The position numbers and the translations under genes are program-made. A stretch of DNA of 6,397 bases, from NCBI GenBank assembly GCA_017617145.1, contig JAFZWX010000238.1, forward strand, positions 1-6,397, given 5' to 3'. Each line of letters starts with the position of its first letter. Within the stretch, counting starts at the first letter, position 1. This document shows, in pieces, positions 5,969 through 6,397 of this stretch. The notes under the pieces are model-generated. The model was not told the origin of the DNA. It made no database searches and saw only the letters and a program-made list of their open reading frames with translations. This DNA is from Treponema sp. (GTDB taxonomy: Bacteria; Spirochaetota; Spirochaetia; Treponematales; Treponemataceae).

Positions 5969-6397
5969 ATGGCGGAACTTTTCGGAACAGCGCCCCAAAA
6001 CATCACGATTCATATCAAGAATATATACGAAGAGGGAGAATTGTTCAAGGTTGCAACTTGTAAGGATTTTTTACAAGTTGCTCGCGAAGGAAACAGAAAT
6101 GTCAAACGAAATTACAAATACTACAACCTCGACGTCATCATTTCTGTAGGGTATCGCGTAAAATCAATCCAAGGAACTCGTTTTCGGCAATGGGCTCTTC
6201 AGATTCTCAAAAATCATATGCTGAAAGGCTACAGCATCAACCGACGGCTACTCGAAAGCCAATCTCTTCCCGCAGAGATTGTTCATGTTCAACAGCAGTT
6301 GATTGAAAAACAGGGCTCGGAAATCGAAAATATCAAGCACTCCGTTGACACCCGGCTCTCTGCTGTCGAACAGCGTGTAGATTTTTTCGTCAATACG
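5969..6397 (+). CDS. RhuM-family protein (COG3943 type), 5' end uncertain, 3' end outside window
   Basis: The frame from 5921 to the window end is open and reads as a RhuM-family protein: VENETVWLTQAQMAELFG, then NITIHIKNIYEEGEL, CKDFLQV, YKYYNLDVIISVGYRVKS, GTRFRQWALQILKNHMLKGY and a helical region with likely coiled-coil content (QQLIEKQGSEIENIK, SAVEQRVDFF). RhuM proteins are named from a Salmonella pathogenicity island; their biochemical role is not known. The N-terminal part resembles a helix-turn-helix DNA-binding region, and genes of this family often sit in restriction and mobile loci. ATG 5969 is the first start codon after the in-frame TGA, but it would drop the conserved VENETVWLTQAQ and has only a weak AGG upstream. 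I use it as the formal start; the true gene probably began further left. The family call is firm, while whether a functional protein is made is doubtful. Confidence 0.75.
   Translation, partial: MAELFGTAPQNITIHIKNIYEEGELFKVATCKDFLQVAREGNRNVKRNYKYYNLDVIISVGYRVKSIQGTRFRQWALQILKNHMLKGYSINRRLLESQSLPAEIVHVQQQLIEKQGSEIENIKHSVDTRLSAVEQRVDFFVNT
6053..6081. repeat. 11-base perfect inverted repeat inside the RhuM coding region
   Basis: GCAACTTGTAA (6053-6063) and TTACAAGTTGC (6071-6081) pair perfectly around a 7-base loop. It encodes the family-like residues ATCKDFLQV, so it is coding DNA as well as a strong hairpin. It is the third perfect hairpin within about 220 bases. Confidence 0.6.

Noticed and set aside
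2777..5971. Genome-wide reassignment of TGA to Gly or Trp
   Set aside because: The 859-codon GTPase gene uses TGG for Trp and many normal Gly codons with no internal TGA, and the DUF1016 gene ends naturally at TGA. Routine recoding would scatter TGA through these genes.
5856..6149. Open frame of 97 codons starting at GTG 5856 on the plus strand
   Set aside because: It overlaps the clear RhuM-family frame and its own product is rich in Arg, Ser and Thr with no family-like pattern. It is the same frame as DUF1016 after its stop, so it is a shadow.

Overview
The window looks like a bacterial defence island. Two gene groups point away from each other across a non-coding stretch of about 0.75 kb. 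Every gene call rests on reading motifs in the translations; no search was run. Base composition is mixed: sample lines counted by hand give about one third G+C inside the middle gene and nearly one half at the left edge and in the spacer. No gene here identifies the host. A rumen or gut bacterium such as Fibrobacter is a guess only.

Left group, minus strand (transcribed right to left, 3988 to 1). First comes a C5-cytosine DNA methyltransferase, then an 859-residue McrB-like AAA+ GTPase, then the start of a third gene whose first 67 codons resemble the LlaJI/BsuMI type of restriction subunit. The second and third genes overlap by 8 bases, and the GTPase has a strong ribosome site 8 bases from its ATG. 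Together this looks like a LlaJI-like restriction-modification operon. The methyltransferase would protect host sites, the McrB-like motor would hydrolyse GTP, and the third protein would recognise or cut unmodified DNA. The methyltransferase frame meets a TGA directly after motif X, yet 13 further family-like codons follow in the same frame and end at TAG 3 bases before the GTPase ATG.

Middle (about 3989-4769). I see no convincing gene. The stretch holds a 17-base palindrome just upstream of the methyltransferase, two copies of a repeat with a shared core but different complementary stems, a related inverted copy, three TGCCGA repeats, a 15-base palindrome, and a hairpin touching the ribosome site of the rightward gene.

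Right group, plus strand. A DUF1016/YhcG-type PD-(D/E)XK nuclease-like protein is followed by a RhuM-family protein that runs off the window. The RhuM frame is clear from 5921 onward. Its 5' end is broken or unusual: the same frame opens at an ATG overlapping the nuclease stop (ATGA) but contains two TGA codons, and three perfect hairpins lie within about 220 bases there.

The most interesting points are the two genes interrupted by in-frame TGA, the hairpin cluster at the RhuM start, and the variable-stem repeats in the spacer.
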